Shown here one piece after another: positions 47,578 through 58,580 of a DNA stretch of 64,000 bases. A program made the position numbers and the translations under genes. The notes below the pieces were generated by a model. The model was not told the DNA's origin. It did not search any database and saw nothing but the letters and a program-made list of their open reading frames with translations. Source of the DNA: Papilionanthe hookeriana x Papilionanthe teres (lineage: Eukaryota > Streptophyta > Magnoliopsida > Asparagales > Orchidaceae). The stretch lies in the NCBI GenBank assembly GCA_022702705.1, contig CM040426.1, positions 72,685,306-72,749,305 on the forward strand, in the 5' to 3' direction. Each line of letters begins with the position of its first letter. Position 1 is the first letter of the stretch.

Positions 47578-47859
47578 TGGTCCGTTTGGGGCAGCTTATT
47601 TGGTGCGGTGGCGTTTTGAAACGCACCTGGCCTGTTTGGATAAACTGCGTTTTGGCAGCTTAAGTGTTTTCAAAACGCAGAAAACAATTTTTTCACACCG
47701 CACCTATCTAGGTGCGGTGGCAGCTTTCTGGCTGCAATCTGACTTTTCAAAAAAAAATAAAATTTTGCAATAACCACTGCACCTAGCTTATCAGCAGATT
47801 ATTTTTAATCAGGTTATCAGCAGATTATTCAATAAGCTGCAGCTGTCTCAAACAGACCC
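47578..47859 (+). mobile_element. Tourist-like MITE, copy C (best preserved)
   Basis: 282 bp between TTA duplications (47,575-47,577 and 47,860-47,862). The termini are TGGTCCGTTTGGGGCAGC and CTCAAACAGACCC. The interior has GTGCGGTGGCGTTTTGAAA, CACCTATCTAGGTGCGGTGGCAGC and a duplicated TTATCAGCAGATTATT. It shows no coding capacity. Confidence 0.88.
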
Positions 47860-47869
47860 TTAGTTAGCA

Positions 47870-48455
47870 TGTTGTATGTTCTAAAAGTGCCAGCTTGAAT
47901 CTTAAAGCGATCAAATGATCAAGGATGATGGATTGTCAATCGAAGCATTGAGTTAAAGGGATGTGACTTGAACCAGTTATCTGATGGCCGACTGCTAGAT
48001 TAAGTCAACCGACATATAATGTCAGTGGATTCGATCGGTAGACCACGTCTACGGCCTCAACAACCTGAACTTCTTACAATGAACTCAAGTCACAACAAGT
48101 CGACCAACCGGCTGTACCTCGACAGGAGTGGTAGTCATGTGACTAGTCCCCTTGATCTACCGAACTCAAATACCTCAACTAGCTGATAGTAGTTGTGTTA
48201 CAGTCATATTGCAATATAAATTTGATATTAAATTAGTGTATTAATTGCATTAATATCGTTTCCATAACTGTTTTCTCCTTCCTGGAATTGTACAAATATG
48301 TCCTTATAAATAGAAGGCCCGAAGATGAATAAAGGGACTTTTTCACCGACTTCTCTACCCGGAATTCTCTGACTGCTCTACTCTCTCTCTCTCTTCCTCC
48401 TCTCCCAACTCTGACTCTCAAGGCGCATCTTACCAAAAGAGAATCTAGGATTTAA
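47870..48455 (+). repeat. Probable 5' LTR of a Ty3/gypsy element
   Basis: A TATA box (TATAAATA at 48,305-48,312) is followed by a CT-rich leader and, at 48,466-48,486, GGTGGTGCGGTGAGCGGGGAC. The latter resembles the primer-binding region TGGCGCC...GGGGA of Tat/Athila-type elements. The left boundary was not found. Confidence 0.5.
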
Positions 48456-49507
48456 CACCTTGAGAGGTGGTGCGGTGAGCGGGGACATGCCCCAGACAAG
48501 AAGCAGAGCTAATTGCGAAGGGAAAACCTCTCAGAGAGAAGTACTTTCTATGGAATTCAATAGAGAAACGGTGCATAGAGACATCTAGAAAGAGATTCAA
48601 GTGCTGCGCACACAGATGATGGACCAATTCGAAGCCCTCCGAGCGGTGATAACTCAAAGGAACGATCAACTGGCACTCCTAAAGAGAGAGTCTCAGGGAA
48701 CTAGCTCCCAGAGATTTACTCGTGAGAATCCACCTGCGGCCAACGATCAAGGTAACGATCGACTGGTTGAAGGAAGGAGGGACTCCCAGCTTACAGACAG
48801 TGTGATGTTTATACCAATAGTAAAGCATTGGGTGGATAAAGTAGGAGTACTAGCCCAACGACTATAGGTAGTGCTTTCTCCTGGCGAATCTTGGAAACCA
48901 TAACTCCGGTGAAGCTAAGGATTCCCCATTTAGATCCTTACAAGGGGAAGAGTGACCCAGCTAAACACGTGGCTTCCTTCGAATCATAGGTTGGATCTTT
49001 GCAGATCCATGACGTTATGAAGTGTCGAAGTTTCCTAACCACACTAAAGGAGGCCCCGCTTCGATTGTTCAATAGCACACAGAATGGAATCGTCCCATCC
49101 TTCTACGAGTTCAAAATGTTCTTTTTTGTGCACTTCGCCAATGTGCATAAGCCAAGGAAGGATACCAAGACTCTTCTCCATATCAAACAAGGAGAGAATG
49201 AATGCTTGTGTGCTTATGTCACTCGCTTCCAAAATGAAATGTTGGACGTAAAAAACTTGAAGCCTCTCATCTCCCGAACCATCCTAAAGCAATGAATTCA
49301 TAGCAAATGATTTAGGTAAGACCTCAACTTACTCAAACCAAGATCTTTCGTCAAGGTCTTGGAACTAGCCAACGACCATATCGCCACAAAAAAGGACCTT
49401 ATGGACTTCTCGATAACCAAATGGGAGTCATCCAACCATCGGATGTAGAAGCTGAAGGATCAGGGTGATGGGAAAAAGCTGAAGAGAGATTGAGCCTCTA
49501 ATGGTCA

Positions 49508-49515
49508 GCAGAACG
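49508..49515. repeat. 8-bp target-site duplication (GCAGAACG), left
   Basis: GCAGAACG precedes TAGGGCTG and is repeated at 50,078-50,085 after CAGCCCTA. An 8-bp duplication is typical of the hAT superfamily. Confidence 0.9.
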
Positions 49516-50077
49516 TAGGGCTGTAAACGAGCCGAGCTTGAGCGAGCTCAGGCTTGGCTCGTGTTCGGCTCGTTCGAAATTAGCTCGGCTCGTGTTCGGC
49601 TCGTGTTCGAAATGGCTCGTGAAAGGTGTGTTCGTGTTCGGCTCGTGTTCGAAATGGCTTGTTCGTGTTCAGCTCGTGTTCGGCTCGAAATTGGCTCGTT
49701 AAAATTAAATGGAAAAATATATGTCTAGCGCCGGATTCGAACCTGGACCAAATGAATGGAAACAAGAAGCATAACCACGCTACCACACAAGCAGTTATGA
49801 TTTAAACTTAAATATAAATATATATAATATATTAATATATAATAATATATATAATAAATTATTATATAGATAATTATATGATTATTTTTTTTATTTCGAG
49901 CTAATTCGAGCCGAACACGAGCGAACAAACAGTTGTTTGTGTTCGGCTCGTTAACATTTCGAGCTTAAAAATTTGTTCGTGTTCGGCTCGTTAGGCTTAA
50001 CGAACGAGCCGAACACGAGCTACTTAACGAGCCGAACACGAGCTGTTCGCGAACAACGAGCCAAATTGCCAGCCCTA
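49516..50077. mobile_element. 562-bp hAT-like non-autonomous element
   Basis: The termini are TAGGGCTG and CAGCCCTA with a perfect 8-bp duplication. The subterminal parts are dense in CGTGTTCGGCTCG on the left and CGAGCCGAACACGAG on the right, an inverted arrangement. The centre is AT-rich and includes a tRNA-like segment (49,725-49,800). It encodes nothing. Confidence 0.9.
49725..49800 (-). other. tRNA-like segment inside the hAT-like element
   Basis: On the minus strand TGTGGTAGCGTGGTTATGC resembles a D-arm/A box and CAGGTTCGAATCCGG a perfect T-arm/B box, at tRNA-like spacing. No matching acceptor stem could be drawn, so I do not call a tRNA gene. It is probably a fragment of a tRNA or SINE head. 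Confidence 0.5.
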
Positions 50078-50159
50078 GCAGAACGACAACCCCCAGTCCT
50101 GAGATATCCAAGGGGGTGACCATAGAAACAAGGGTCAGAGGTACCACACTGATTAACAA

Positions 50160-51039
50160 TCTTCACAATACTATGGCAACCATACATATACTGAGAAATA
50201 TAAGATTAGACACCTATAAATGTGTTTATGGACGAGCTAGTCTCTATTCAAATAAAAAAATTACACTTCTCTTTTTATTGTTGAGATTCAAGAAGAAGTG
50301 ATTCCTACTAAAGTCAAATCACTCATCTTGGGAAGTAAAAGTTGATAACCAATCCATCTAAAAATACTGATACCTTCGAATACTATCTCCATTATATAAT
50401 GCAACTAAGTGTCATGTATTTTTGACACCTTTGATATATTATGTTGAATGGTGATTCAATCTTGTAGTTATCACCATCATATGCTCTTTTGAAGGGGTTT
50501 TTAATTTTCTTTACTTCAATTCAGTGTTACAAAAACCTATTAAAGAATCTTAATTATTTTTTTTTGCATGAGACAAAATGAGAGGCAATCTTTGTACAAC
50601 ACATGCATAAATTTAATACGGTCATTTATAAAATTATTCAACATAGCCAATGTTGTATACTTCTTGAGTTCATAGCCCAAAAAAAAAAATTTAAATTCAA
50701 CTATGAAGAATTCCACTCTCATTATGGAGGATAATTTATAAAAGGCTATCAAGGTTATTAATGTGAACGAATATATATCTTAAATTGAACATTCTGGATC
50801 CAACTTTGTTGAAAACAAGATAAAAAAACAAATAGCCAATAGAAAAACAACTCAATTTAAATACTTCAAGAAAAAAAACTTTTGAAAATTGAACTTTTTC
50901 ATCAAGAGGGTCCAATTCATAAAAATTAGCATTTAGAAGTAATAAGAATCTTGTAAAAAACTAAATACTTAATTGACCTAATGCAACATTCATGTTTTTT
51001 ATTAAATGAATATAGTATTTTAAATGATCCACAATGCAC
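50160..51039. other. AT-rich intergenic DNA, nothing recognised
   Basis: Short frames only; no repeats with clear ends. Confidence 0.4.
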
Positions 51040-51042
51040 TAA

Positions 51043-51291
51043 GGGTCTGTTTGACGCAGCTGCAACTTATTGAATAATCTGCTGATAAGCTGGGTGCGGT
51101 AGTTATTACAATTTTTTTATTTTTTTGAAAAAGCCAGACCGCAAACAGAAAGCTCCCTAGGTAGGTGCGATGTGAAAACGCTGTTTTCAAAGTTTTGGGA
51201 ACGCATAAGCTGCCAAAACGTGTTTTACTCAAAAAGGTCAGGTGCGTTTTCAAAACTCTACCGTACCAAATAAGCTGCCCCAAACGAACCT
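51043..51291 (-). mobile_element. Tourist-like MITE, copy D (inverted)
   Basis: 249 bp in the opposite orientation to the other copies, flanked by TAA (51,040-51,042 and 51,292-51,294). The termini are GGGTCTGTTTGACGCAGC and GCCCCAAACGAACC, with the shared TTATTGAATAATCTGCTGATAAGC block. Confidence 0.85.
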
Positions 51292-51299
51292 TAAATTGA

Positions 51300-52250
51300 A
51301 CATGAAAGCGAGCTCAAATTGTGTAAGTATCATAATGACCTCAATGTAAAACCAAGAACTATTGACTTCCCAAACTTTGACAAAAAATTTGCTAAAAGAA
51401 GGAAACCTTGAGAAGTTCCAAATTCAATACCTTGTTTAGAAAGGTAAGCTTCAAGCACAAAAAAAGGCATGATTTCGATAATTATAAATCATGCACACCA
51501 TTTCCTATGGAAATAATTTTGAAACATTACATGAACGATTCAAAGAGACTCACTAAATATTTGATTCAATCTGTCAATGCTACTCATATCTTACATCTCA
51601 TATTCTTTGTTTATGTCCTCCCGATACATCAAAATATTTAGAACGACAACCGTTAATTTGTATTGCCCATAATGATGGATGTGAAGAGTTCTATAACGAT
51701 CATTTTCTCAAATCTAACAAATAAGATTGCCTGACACCCAAAAAAACTATGATATTAGATGGAGTCTATACTTCAGGAAATTATTACTAACAAAAATAAT
51801 ATTAGTTAGATTTAGGGTTATTGCAATAGCCTCATCCATAACAATGCGTCATCCATACCATCATCATCCCCTCCTTTTTCCTTGAAACTATGGATAAAGT
51901 CATAATGCTGTTATTTTCAAAGCTTCGTGATAAGCCAAATGGGCAAATTATTAATACAAAAACGAGGGGTTCATTGCAACCCTGGAAGTCAACGGTCAAC
52001 AGTCCAACTTGCGTAAGCCAGTAAGCCTTTCTAGACTAGCCATCCGATTTAATTAATTGATGCCACTGATATCATTTCATTCATCATTTTTGCATCATTA
52101 GATCCTCTCAATTTTATTCGGAATAAAATTAGGCAAAACTTATGATAGAAAATTTCACATATTTTACCTCATAATAAGATTGAATTCATTGCATTACTGC
52201 ATACGCGCTCAATTAGGAATAATATTAAAAAAGATTAATCGACAGTCAAA
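51300..52250. other. Intergenic DNA, nothing recognised
   Basis: No domain-bearing frame or clear repeat. Confidence 0.4.
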
Positions 52251-52254
52251 GATC

Positions 52255-52412
52255 TCCGATCAACCACTATTGTTTGAATTGAACGAAGGGCGGATCCGTC
52301 TTCCAGTCATGTGTGCTATTTGAATCCTCCCGAAAGGGGTGAGATTCAAACCAATGACGCGATGGTCTTACACCAAAGGCCGCTACCAATGAGCCAGGTC
52401 TAGTGCGCATGC
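52255..52412 (-). mobile_element. SINE-like tRNA-derived sequence (minus strand)
   Basis: On the minus strand it carries a canonical A box TGGCTCATTGG (52,396-52,386) and a B box GGTTTGAATCTC (52,352-52,341) 33 bases apart, as in a tRNA-derived SINE head. A (CA)n(TA)n run lies upstream. The tail and duplication were not resolved. Confidence 0.55.
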
Positions 52413-52834
52413 GCACGTGCGCGCGCACACACACATATATATATAGTGAATTCAATATTCAGACATAATTTTTTTTTTCCAATGAAATTTGCAGCTAGGT
52501 TCATGAGAGTAAGGCAAACCTGACCAGATACAAAGCAATTTTGAGAAGGAAAATAAAATAAAATAAAATAAAATTACAATCTGAATTCATATTATTATTT
52601 TAAATTCAATCAATTTTTTAAATTAAATGCAAAATGGTTAACTTGGTTGGAATATTTCTCTCAATAAAATTTATGTAAACGTTTTATTTGAATACCATTT
52701 TCAATATATTAGTTAATTAAAATTTGGAAGAATGTGATATTTATTTATATGAAATGAGATTTTATTAAATAAAAACAAATGATTAAGTAAAGGATAATCG
52801 AAATATATTTCATATTAGGCAAAGCAGAATATAT

Positions 52835-53085
52835 GTTTAGACACTTTTAAGGGGATAAGTCTCTCTTAAAATTTATATAACGTGTATATTTATATCCTCC
52901 AATTTTTTCATATCACATAAAAAAATATCACTACTTTAAATTTTTTAAAAATGAAATACATTTTTTATGTATAAATAAAAGGGCATATATGTAAAATTTG
53001 AATTTTAGATGTTAGATATATATGTAAATAACTAAGAATTGAGTGGTATGCAAGTAAATATTGCTTTTCTTTTTCAATTGAACAT
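52835..53085. mobile_element. Foldback AT-rich repeat, copy 4
   Basis: The right end reads GAATTGAGTGGTATGCAAGTAAAT and the interior ATGTTAGATATATATGTAAATAAC, matching the family. The left arm is degraded. Confidence 0.45.
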
Positions 53086-53397
53086 TCCGTTGCTTGCTTT
53101 AAATAATTCATGGTCTTAGTTGTAATTTTTATTTAATTTTAGTTAATACTGTCCTTTTCAGAGCAGCTAATCCATCATAATTAAGTTATGGCTTTGGGCT
53201 AAAGGCAAAGAGATATATTAGAATATACTCATATTTGACCTCAAAAATCTTATAACTATAATATAAATTTTAATTAATTAATCATATTTTATACTCATTT
53301 TAAAATAAATAAGAAAATTTTTTACCGATCAAATTTAAATCAAATTATGTCAACAGTTTTTTCTTACTACTGAATTCGGGTTTATTTGTGCGGAAAA

Positions 53398-53516
53398 TTA
53401 TTATGTCCGGTGAATCCACGCCCACATAACGGCGATGATCCGATCACGTCACCGTGTATTTCATGTGGTCGGATCATCGATGATATCCGGACATGCGAAC
53501 ACCGCACATAATAAAT
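53398..53516. mobile_element. 119-bp foldback MITE
   Basis: The terminal pair TTATTATGTCCGGTG / CACCGCACATAATAA and the inner pair GATGATCCGATCAC / GTGGTCGGATCATC fold nearly the whole unit into a stem. GC-rich against an AT-rich background. Confidence 0.7.
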
Positions 53517-53636
53517 GTTATATTGAGCAAGACTTGCACAATTATATTCTAATACTTCTGTCATGAGTTATCTCTATCATTTTATGCTATTTGTTAGATT
53601 TGGGGAGAAATTCTATTTTGAGTGCTACGTACACTC

Positions 53637-53701
53637 ACACACATATATGTATGTATGTATGTATATGTATATGTATGTATGTATATATATGTATATGTAT
53701 G

Positions 53702-53781
<80 letters not shown>
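53637..53781. repeat. (ATGT)n/(AT)n microsatellite
   Basis: ATGT-type repeats pass into about 37 AT units. Three overlapping Tyr/Ile/Val/Cys/Met frames here are artefacts. Confidence 0.95.
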
Positions 53782-53784
<3 letters not shown>

Positions 53785-53949
53785 ATTTGGAGAATTTTCT
53801 TGCGTGCGTCGTACTGTGGGAGATGGATCTTCTAGGAGAGCTTTAAAATGTTTTTTTTTTTTTGGTTTTTAGTGAGGAACCAACTCCCCCCATCCCCGCC
53901 CCCGCCCTACCTCTAACTCTTAACATCCTATGATCGTACGATTAGAATT

Positions 53950-54115
53950 ATTAAAACGACATTTTGTTCGAGAACAAATCGTGTTCGGCTCTCTAAGCAA
54001 ATAAGCCGAACACAAACACACTTTTTGTGTTCAAAATATAACAAGCTGAGCACAAACAATGATATTTTATAATGAGCCGAACACGAGCGCCCATGTTCGA
54101 CTTGTTTACAGCCCT
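53950..54115 (-). mobile_element. Truncated copy of the GAGCCGAACACGAGC hAT-like family
   Basis: It ends CTTGTTTACAGCCCTATA, the reverse complement of the TAGGGCTGTAAAC terminus, and contains AGCCGAACACGAGC. The opposite terminus is missing or diverged. Confidence 0.6.
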
Positions 54116-54251
54116 ATATATAGTTATTGAACAGTCTTAAAAATTAAATAAGAAAAATGTTACTCAAGTGAGCTTGAATTATGCTATTGAAATTGCAAAA
54201 TGATAGCAATAACTAATTTTACAGAAGTTGGATTAATTCAAAAGTAAACAG

Positions 54252-54522
54252 AAGAATACCTACAAATACCATACAATTCCTATGTATTTACATTTCTAAC
54301 CCCGAATCATTCATATTTGCATGCATACCACTCAAAATTTTAACGTCAAATAAAAAATATAGCAACACCATCTCTATCTTTTTAAAAGTAAAATATATAT
54401 TTCTTATGTATAAGTTTATGACAGACAAATGTTATGGTATATAAATATGAACTCCGGTTGTTAGATATGTAAATACGTAGACATTGAGTGGTATGCATGT
54501 AAATTTTCCAAAAATTAAAGAA
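54252..54522. mobile_element. Foldback AT-rich repeat, copy 5 (best preserved)
   Basis: An ~80-bp left arm (CTATGTATTTACATTTCTAA...TTGCATGCATACCACTC) pairs with the right arm (ATTGAGTGGTATGCATGTAAATTTTCC and upstream TTAGATATGTAAATACGTAG). The unit looks like a long-TIR MITE. No superfamily assigned. Confidence 0.6.
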
Positions 54523-54989
54523 TAAAGATACAGGATAATCGCCTGACCACCTAACCTCATTATAAGTTACACATAGCGTGTCACCTAACAGTCTTAAAGG
54601 AAATTTTTACTAAAGTTGACCAATCTGTTTGATTCCACGAGAGAGTATTATTAAACATAAATGTAATATTTTGAATAGTTTGATTTTAACAAATCAATGT
54701 ATGATAATTAAATTTTAAAAAATAATCAGATTAGCCTAATCAACAACCTTAATTAATTAATTAATAAAAGATTTTTATGCGGTGATTAAACCTAACTTAC
54801 GAACAACTAATTCATGCTTGCACATTTATTTATATAGTTAAATCAACCCAAAAGGGTACTAATAGTCATAGACTCTTGTTTTTGATATATGAAAGACGAT
54901 GATATGATAGCAATGGGATTTCTTGCCATTTACGAATTTATAACTTTTTTATAATATATTAAAAAAAGTTATTACTATGCAACCTAATA

Positions 54990-55420
54990 ACGTCAGATCG
55001 ACGTGACATGGAGAACAAGTAGCGCATGATTAGACACGAACATACCATCTTTCATTATTAATAATAGCTGATGCTTGACAATTAGTACTCCATAATGGGT
55101 AATTGACATATTAGTTTGGCATGTTGGCCAGTAGTTGGTAATCGATAGGCTAATTCGGCAAGTCAATCTGGTTGGCCAAACCAACAGGCCGATCAAGCAA
55201 CTGGTAGATAACAGATGATGCTCGACGGGTCAGTCTAGTTGGTCAACCTGTTATGGGTGTTTTGATAAGAGATAGGTTATCTAGGCCCATTGAGGCTACC
55301 CCAACACCTTGAGATTTTAAAAAAAATTCTCTTCTATAAAATTATAAATAGGCTCCCATACTTCACTTGCATTGGGACGAAAAAATAAAAGTGAGGAGAT
55401 AACTATAACATTACTTTTAT
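54990..55420 (+). repeat. LTR-like fragment
   Basis: GGTCAGTCTAGTTGGTCAACC-like phrases repeat at 55,120-55,250. A TATA-like TTATAAATAGG follows at about 55,345 and then a short leader, the same layout as near 9.4-10.1 and 48.0-48.4 kb. Confidence 0.35.
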
Positions 55421-55439
55421 AGAAAAGTGCATGTAAATG

Positions 55440-55720
55440 GTTACCAAATGTTGTTCACCATCACCAACAATTTTTATATCAAATACGATTATTGTAGACA
55501 TCAATTATAGCTTATCCAACTAACTACAATTGTTGTAGCTATCAACTACAGTTTTAGTAGCCAATCACAACCGTTATGTCCACAAACTGCAACTTTTATA
55601 GCCAATTAATGCTTATTACGTGCCACCAACTGTTGTTCATGTGTATGATTATGATTGTTGTAGCCAAGTTACTATTATAAATCTGTGATTATCAATTTTA
55701 TACTTTCTTCTTCCCTAATT
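55440..55720. repeat. Degenerate short tandem repeat (TACAATTGTTGTAGC-like)
   Basis: Phrases such as ACTACAATTGTTGTAGC, ACTACAGTTTTAGTAGCC and CAACTTTTATAGCCAA recur about every 30-40 bases, strongly degraded. Confidence 0.4.
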
Positions 55721-56930
55721 TAGAAATAGAGTGTATCTATGTACATTTCGCAAAATCATATCCCATGATATTTCTCTTTTAACTATTTTCAACATAAAAA
55801 AACCAGTGATATATAACATTCTATCTAGATGTACGATGAACAATTTATAATTCATATTATTAACAACGACATTTCCTCAGTTTAATTGCAGGGAACATTA
55901 CTATCAAACTAACTGAATTGCATTGAATGCCTTTTTCAAATATGATAATATAGTTTTATGTCTTTTTCACAGCGATAAAAATTCATATAAAATGAATTTG
56001 TTCATCTTTACCTATCATGTAATGTTCATAGAAATATGGAGTGCAATATTTCCGCATAGAACTTTTTTCAATATCTAATAATTTATTTTTGTAGTGGTTG
56101 CCTAATACTTGCTGGATATTTCTTACTGAAAAGAAGTGATTGCTAAGGTTTAAAGTTAAATTTTAGAAATCACACCATTTAGGTTTTTTTACTTAACTTT
56201 ATCATTCAATGAAGTCCTTTTTAAAGACATGTTAGCGAAACAGAGAGAAAGTCCTCACGGTTCAAAAAGGCGAAAATCTACCATTCCTATAAACAATTTC
56301 AAAAGACGTTCCGTAAACACAATTTCAAGCATTAATGTTCGTTACGCGCAATACAACGAAGATTCAACATCTTCTAAAACGAAGCCTTAATCATTCCACG
56401 CTCCCCCGTGCAATGTCATCTTTACCCACTCTTTATATATAAAGCAAACACTATAAAAAGATGAAAAGCTATTGAAAAAGCAATTCAAATTATAAGGTGC
56501 TACTTTTTCATCATGAATGCATGTTCTCAATAGAACTCGCCCTTGAGGGACATTTAAATAAGTGTGTGTCTCACAAAATAGAAGAATATCTTTTGAATCA
56601 TAGATATTGTTCCAATTAACCATGACAATGTTATTATACATAAAATTTAATTTAATAAATTTAAAATAAACTTAACTTGAAAGCATATAACTAAACATAT
56701 TTGAAAGTATAAACCTAAACTTTTATATATGTATTACCTTATTTATGCATGATAAATTATATTTCACTTCTTGAAAATTAATATATAAATATTTTACATG
56801 TGATGTGAAATATTTAAGTGGCATAAACATAATAAAATTTAGATATTTAGATATGTGAATAAAAAAAGATTTGCGTCATCAGATAATATATAGGTTAAAT
56901 TTATAAAATTTAGGTGTTAGATATATAAAT
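55720..56930. other. AT-rich intergenic DNA with a foldback-repeat fragment
   Basis: 56,690-56,900 contains TTAGATATGTGAATA and AATATTTAAGTGGCATAAACAT, weak matches to the TTTACATGCATACCAC family. An 84-codon minus frame at 56,387-56,641 has no recognisable domain. Confidence 0.35.
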
Positions 56931-56941
56931 ATTGATGCGTG

Positions 56942-57826
56942 CTAGAAAATTTATGGTAGTAGAGTAAATGATTATCGTCTTAGCGTTGTATGAGACTTCA
57001 GCACACACTCAGATGAAAAACAAGTAAGCGATGACTACTCCATAAGTTTTTATGTGGAAAATTCGTAAAGGGAAAAACGACTGGGCCTGACCCAGTTGAG
57101 GAAATCCACTATTGATTAATGATTACAGAAATCCCTTGTCCCACAGACGAGAAATGTTAGTTATATTTTTCAGATTACAACGTCAACTGACGGGTGTTTG
57201 GTTGGTGGTGATTGACGATGATTGGAGGAGGTCCACGGTGACAGAGGTCGACGAAGGTCGGCGGTAGTCGACAGAGGTTGACGGTATTTGACGGCGGTCG
57301 GCGGTGCTGTCAAGCAGAAGATTCTCCTCAAGGCTCCCCCCCTCCCTCTTATGTGAGGGTTGGGGTTCTATTTATAGTGTTTTGGGTGCAATTAATGTAG
57401 TCATTTTGATCGGACGGTCCAGAGGGTTTCCCCAATCATACAATGTTTTTGGGGCATTTGATGGTCTTAATGATGTCGGAATTGAGCGATTTTGGGCTCG
57501 TTGGATTCGTCTTGTCGAGACGCTCGATTCGAGTATAGGCTTGCTAGTGTCGTCATTTGTTTGAGCTTCCAAATGTGTCTGGAAATCCTCTAAGAATGGG
57601 TTAATGACTTGATCTAAGCTTGATTTGACTCAGATTATACTAGTTTTTATATCATTGGGTTCGTCTCATCGAGCTGGTCAGTTTGACTATAAGTTTGCTT
57701 AAATTGAAATTCTGGATGTCTTTTTATCAAGATTTGAATGTTTCTTATACAAAAGATTGCATCGAGATTCGTGTCATGCCTCAAGATTTGTGCTGGACGA
57801 TAAAAATTTGTTGGTGGTATAGCAAA
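56942..57826 (-). repeat. LTR-like repeat, copy 1 (upstream of the AIF-like gene)
   Basis: About 885 bp related along its length to 60,920-61,850: ATCGTCTTAGCGTTGTA, GTTTTTATGTGGAAAATTCGTAAAGG, ATCCACTATTGATTAATGATTAC, a GGTCGACGGAGGTCGGCGG-rich block, CTATTTATAGTG, and ATTGGGTTCGTCTCATCGAGCTGG. Read on the minus strand it has a TATA-like CACTATAAATAG and a CACGTAAAA-type U5. The ends are TG and CA on the plus strand. I read it as a solo LTR, probably copia, in minus orientation. The 86-codon frame at 57,304 is part of the repeat. Confidence 0.6.
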
Positions 57827-57829
57827 TAC

Positions 57830-58420
57830 ATTTAATTTATGAGATAATTATAGCATAGCACTCAAAATATTTCTATTACAAAATCTAACGCTCACCACAA
57901 TTAAACAATTAAGAATTTGATAAAAATGAAAAATATGAGTTGAAATTTTATTATGAATTTTGATAATTGAGTAAGATTTTAAAAAAATGAATTTAAGAAG
58001 AGTACTAAATTTATAAATAACTATTTTTCAGGTGCTATATAATTAAAAAAATGGGAATTGGATTTCTTGAAAACAAAGGTACGCCTTTTCAAGTCTTTGC
58101 ATGGCTGGCGAACCGCGTGACGTGGTGGATTTGATCGGTCCGAGCTGGTTTGACCCGGATTCATTCCTCTTTATTTGACCCGGATTCATTCCTCTTTATT
58201 TGACCCGGGTTTGATTCTACTTCCCCAACTTTGGGCCGCCGCAATAGCTTGCTTCAGCTGCACACCTCCAAAGCCAAACGACGTACTTGCTTTGTTTTAA
58301 ATTTTTTTATTTTTGTTGTTATTTTTCAAAATACTTATTTAAATATGTGATATAAATAATTCAAGTAAATATTTTAAATGTTCGTTTTAAATATTTCGCC
58401 GTAATCCTATTCGCGTTTAG
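57830..58420. other. Intergenic DNA upstream of the AIF-like gene
   Basis: It includes a tandem duplication of GACCCGGATTCATTCCTCTTTATTT at about 58,150-58,204 (two copies and the start of a third). Confidence 0.6.
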
Positions 58421-58427
58421 CTCGGAG

Positions 58428-58470
58428 CACGTGACATTTTTGTTGACCGCACCGTGAAGATAGTATATAT
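58428..58470 (+). promoter_or_regulatory. Promoter of the AIF-like gene: G-box, W-box core, TATA
   Basis: A palindromic G-box CACGTG lies at 58,428-58,433, a TTGACC W-box-type core at 58,443-58,448, and TATATAT at about 58,464-58,470, some 110 bases before the start codon. Their order and spacing suit a plant core promoter. G-box and W-box motifs are bound by bZIP/bHLH and WRKY factors; whether they act here is inferred. Confidence 0.55.
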
Positions 58471-58580
58471 TGAACCATCAGCCCCGCTGCAGATGTATCG
58501 CAAGGACTCGTCCAGTCATCTGACATTTTCTCTCTAATCGCTTGTCTCTAAATCCAGTTCAATCGAACTAGAGCCGCGAT

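Larger units (their letters stand above)
48520..50150 (+). pseudogene. Truncated Ty3/gypsy gag, interrupted by a hAT-like element
   Basis: Coding pieces: 48,601-48,867 (MDQFEALRAVITQRND...), then LRIPHLDPYKGKSDPAKHVASFE near 48,920, an in-frame stop, and 48,999-49,295 (CRSFLTTLKEAPLRLFNS, KMFFFVHFA, LLHIKQGENECLCAYVTRFQNE). This is the retrotransposon gag domain. The frame is broken further downstream. The hAT-like element at 49,516-50,077 sits inside it, and gag-like sequence resumes for about 60 bases. Protease, RT and integrase are absent. Confidence 0.8.

Noticed and set aside
49725..49800. Functional tRNA gene
   Set aside because: A- and B-box-like parts are present, but no acceptor stem pairs and it lies inside a hAT-like element.
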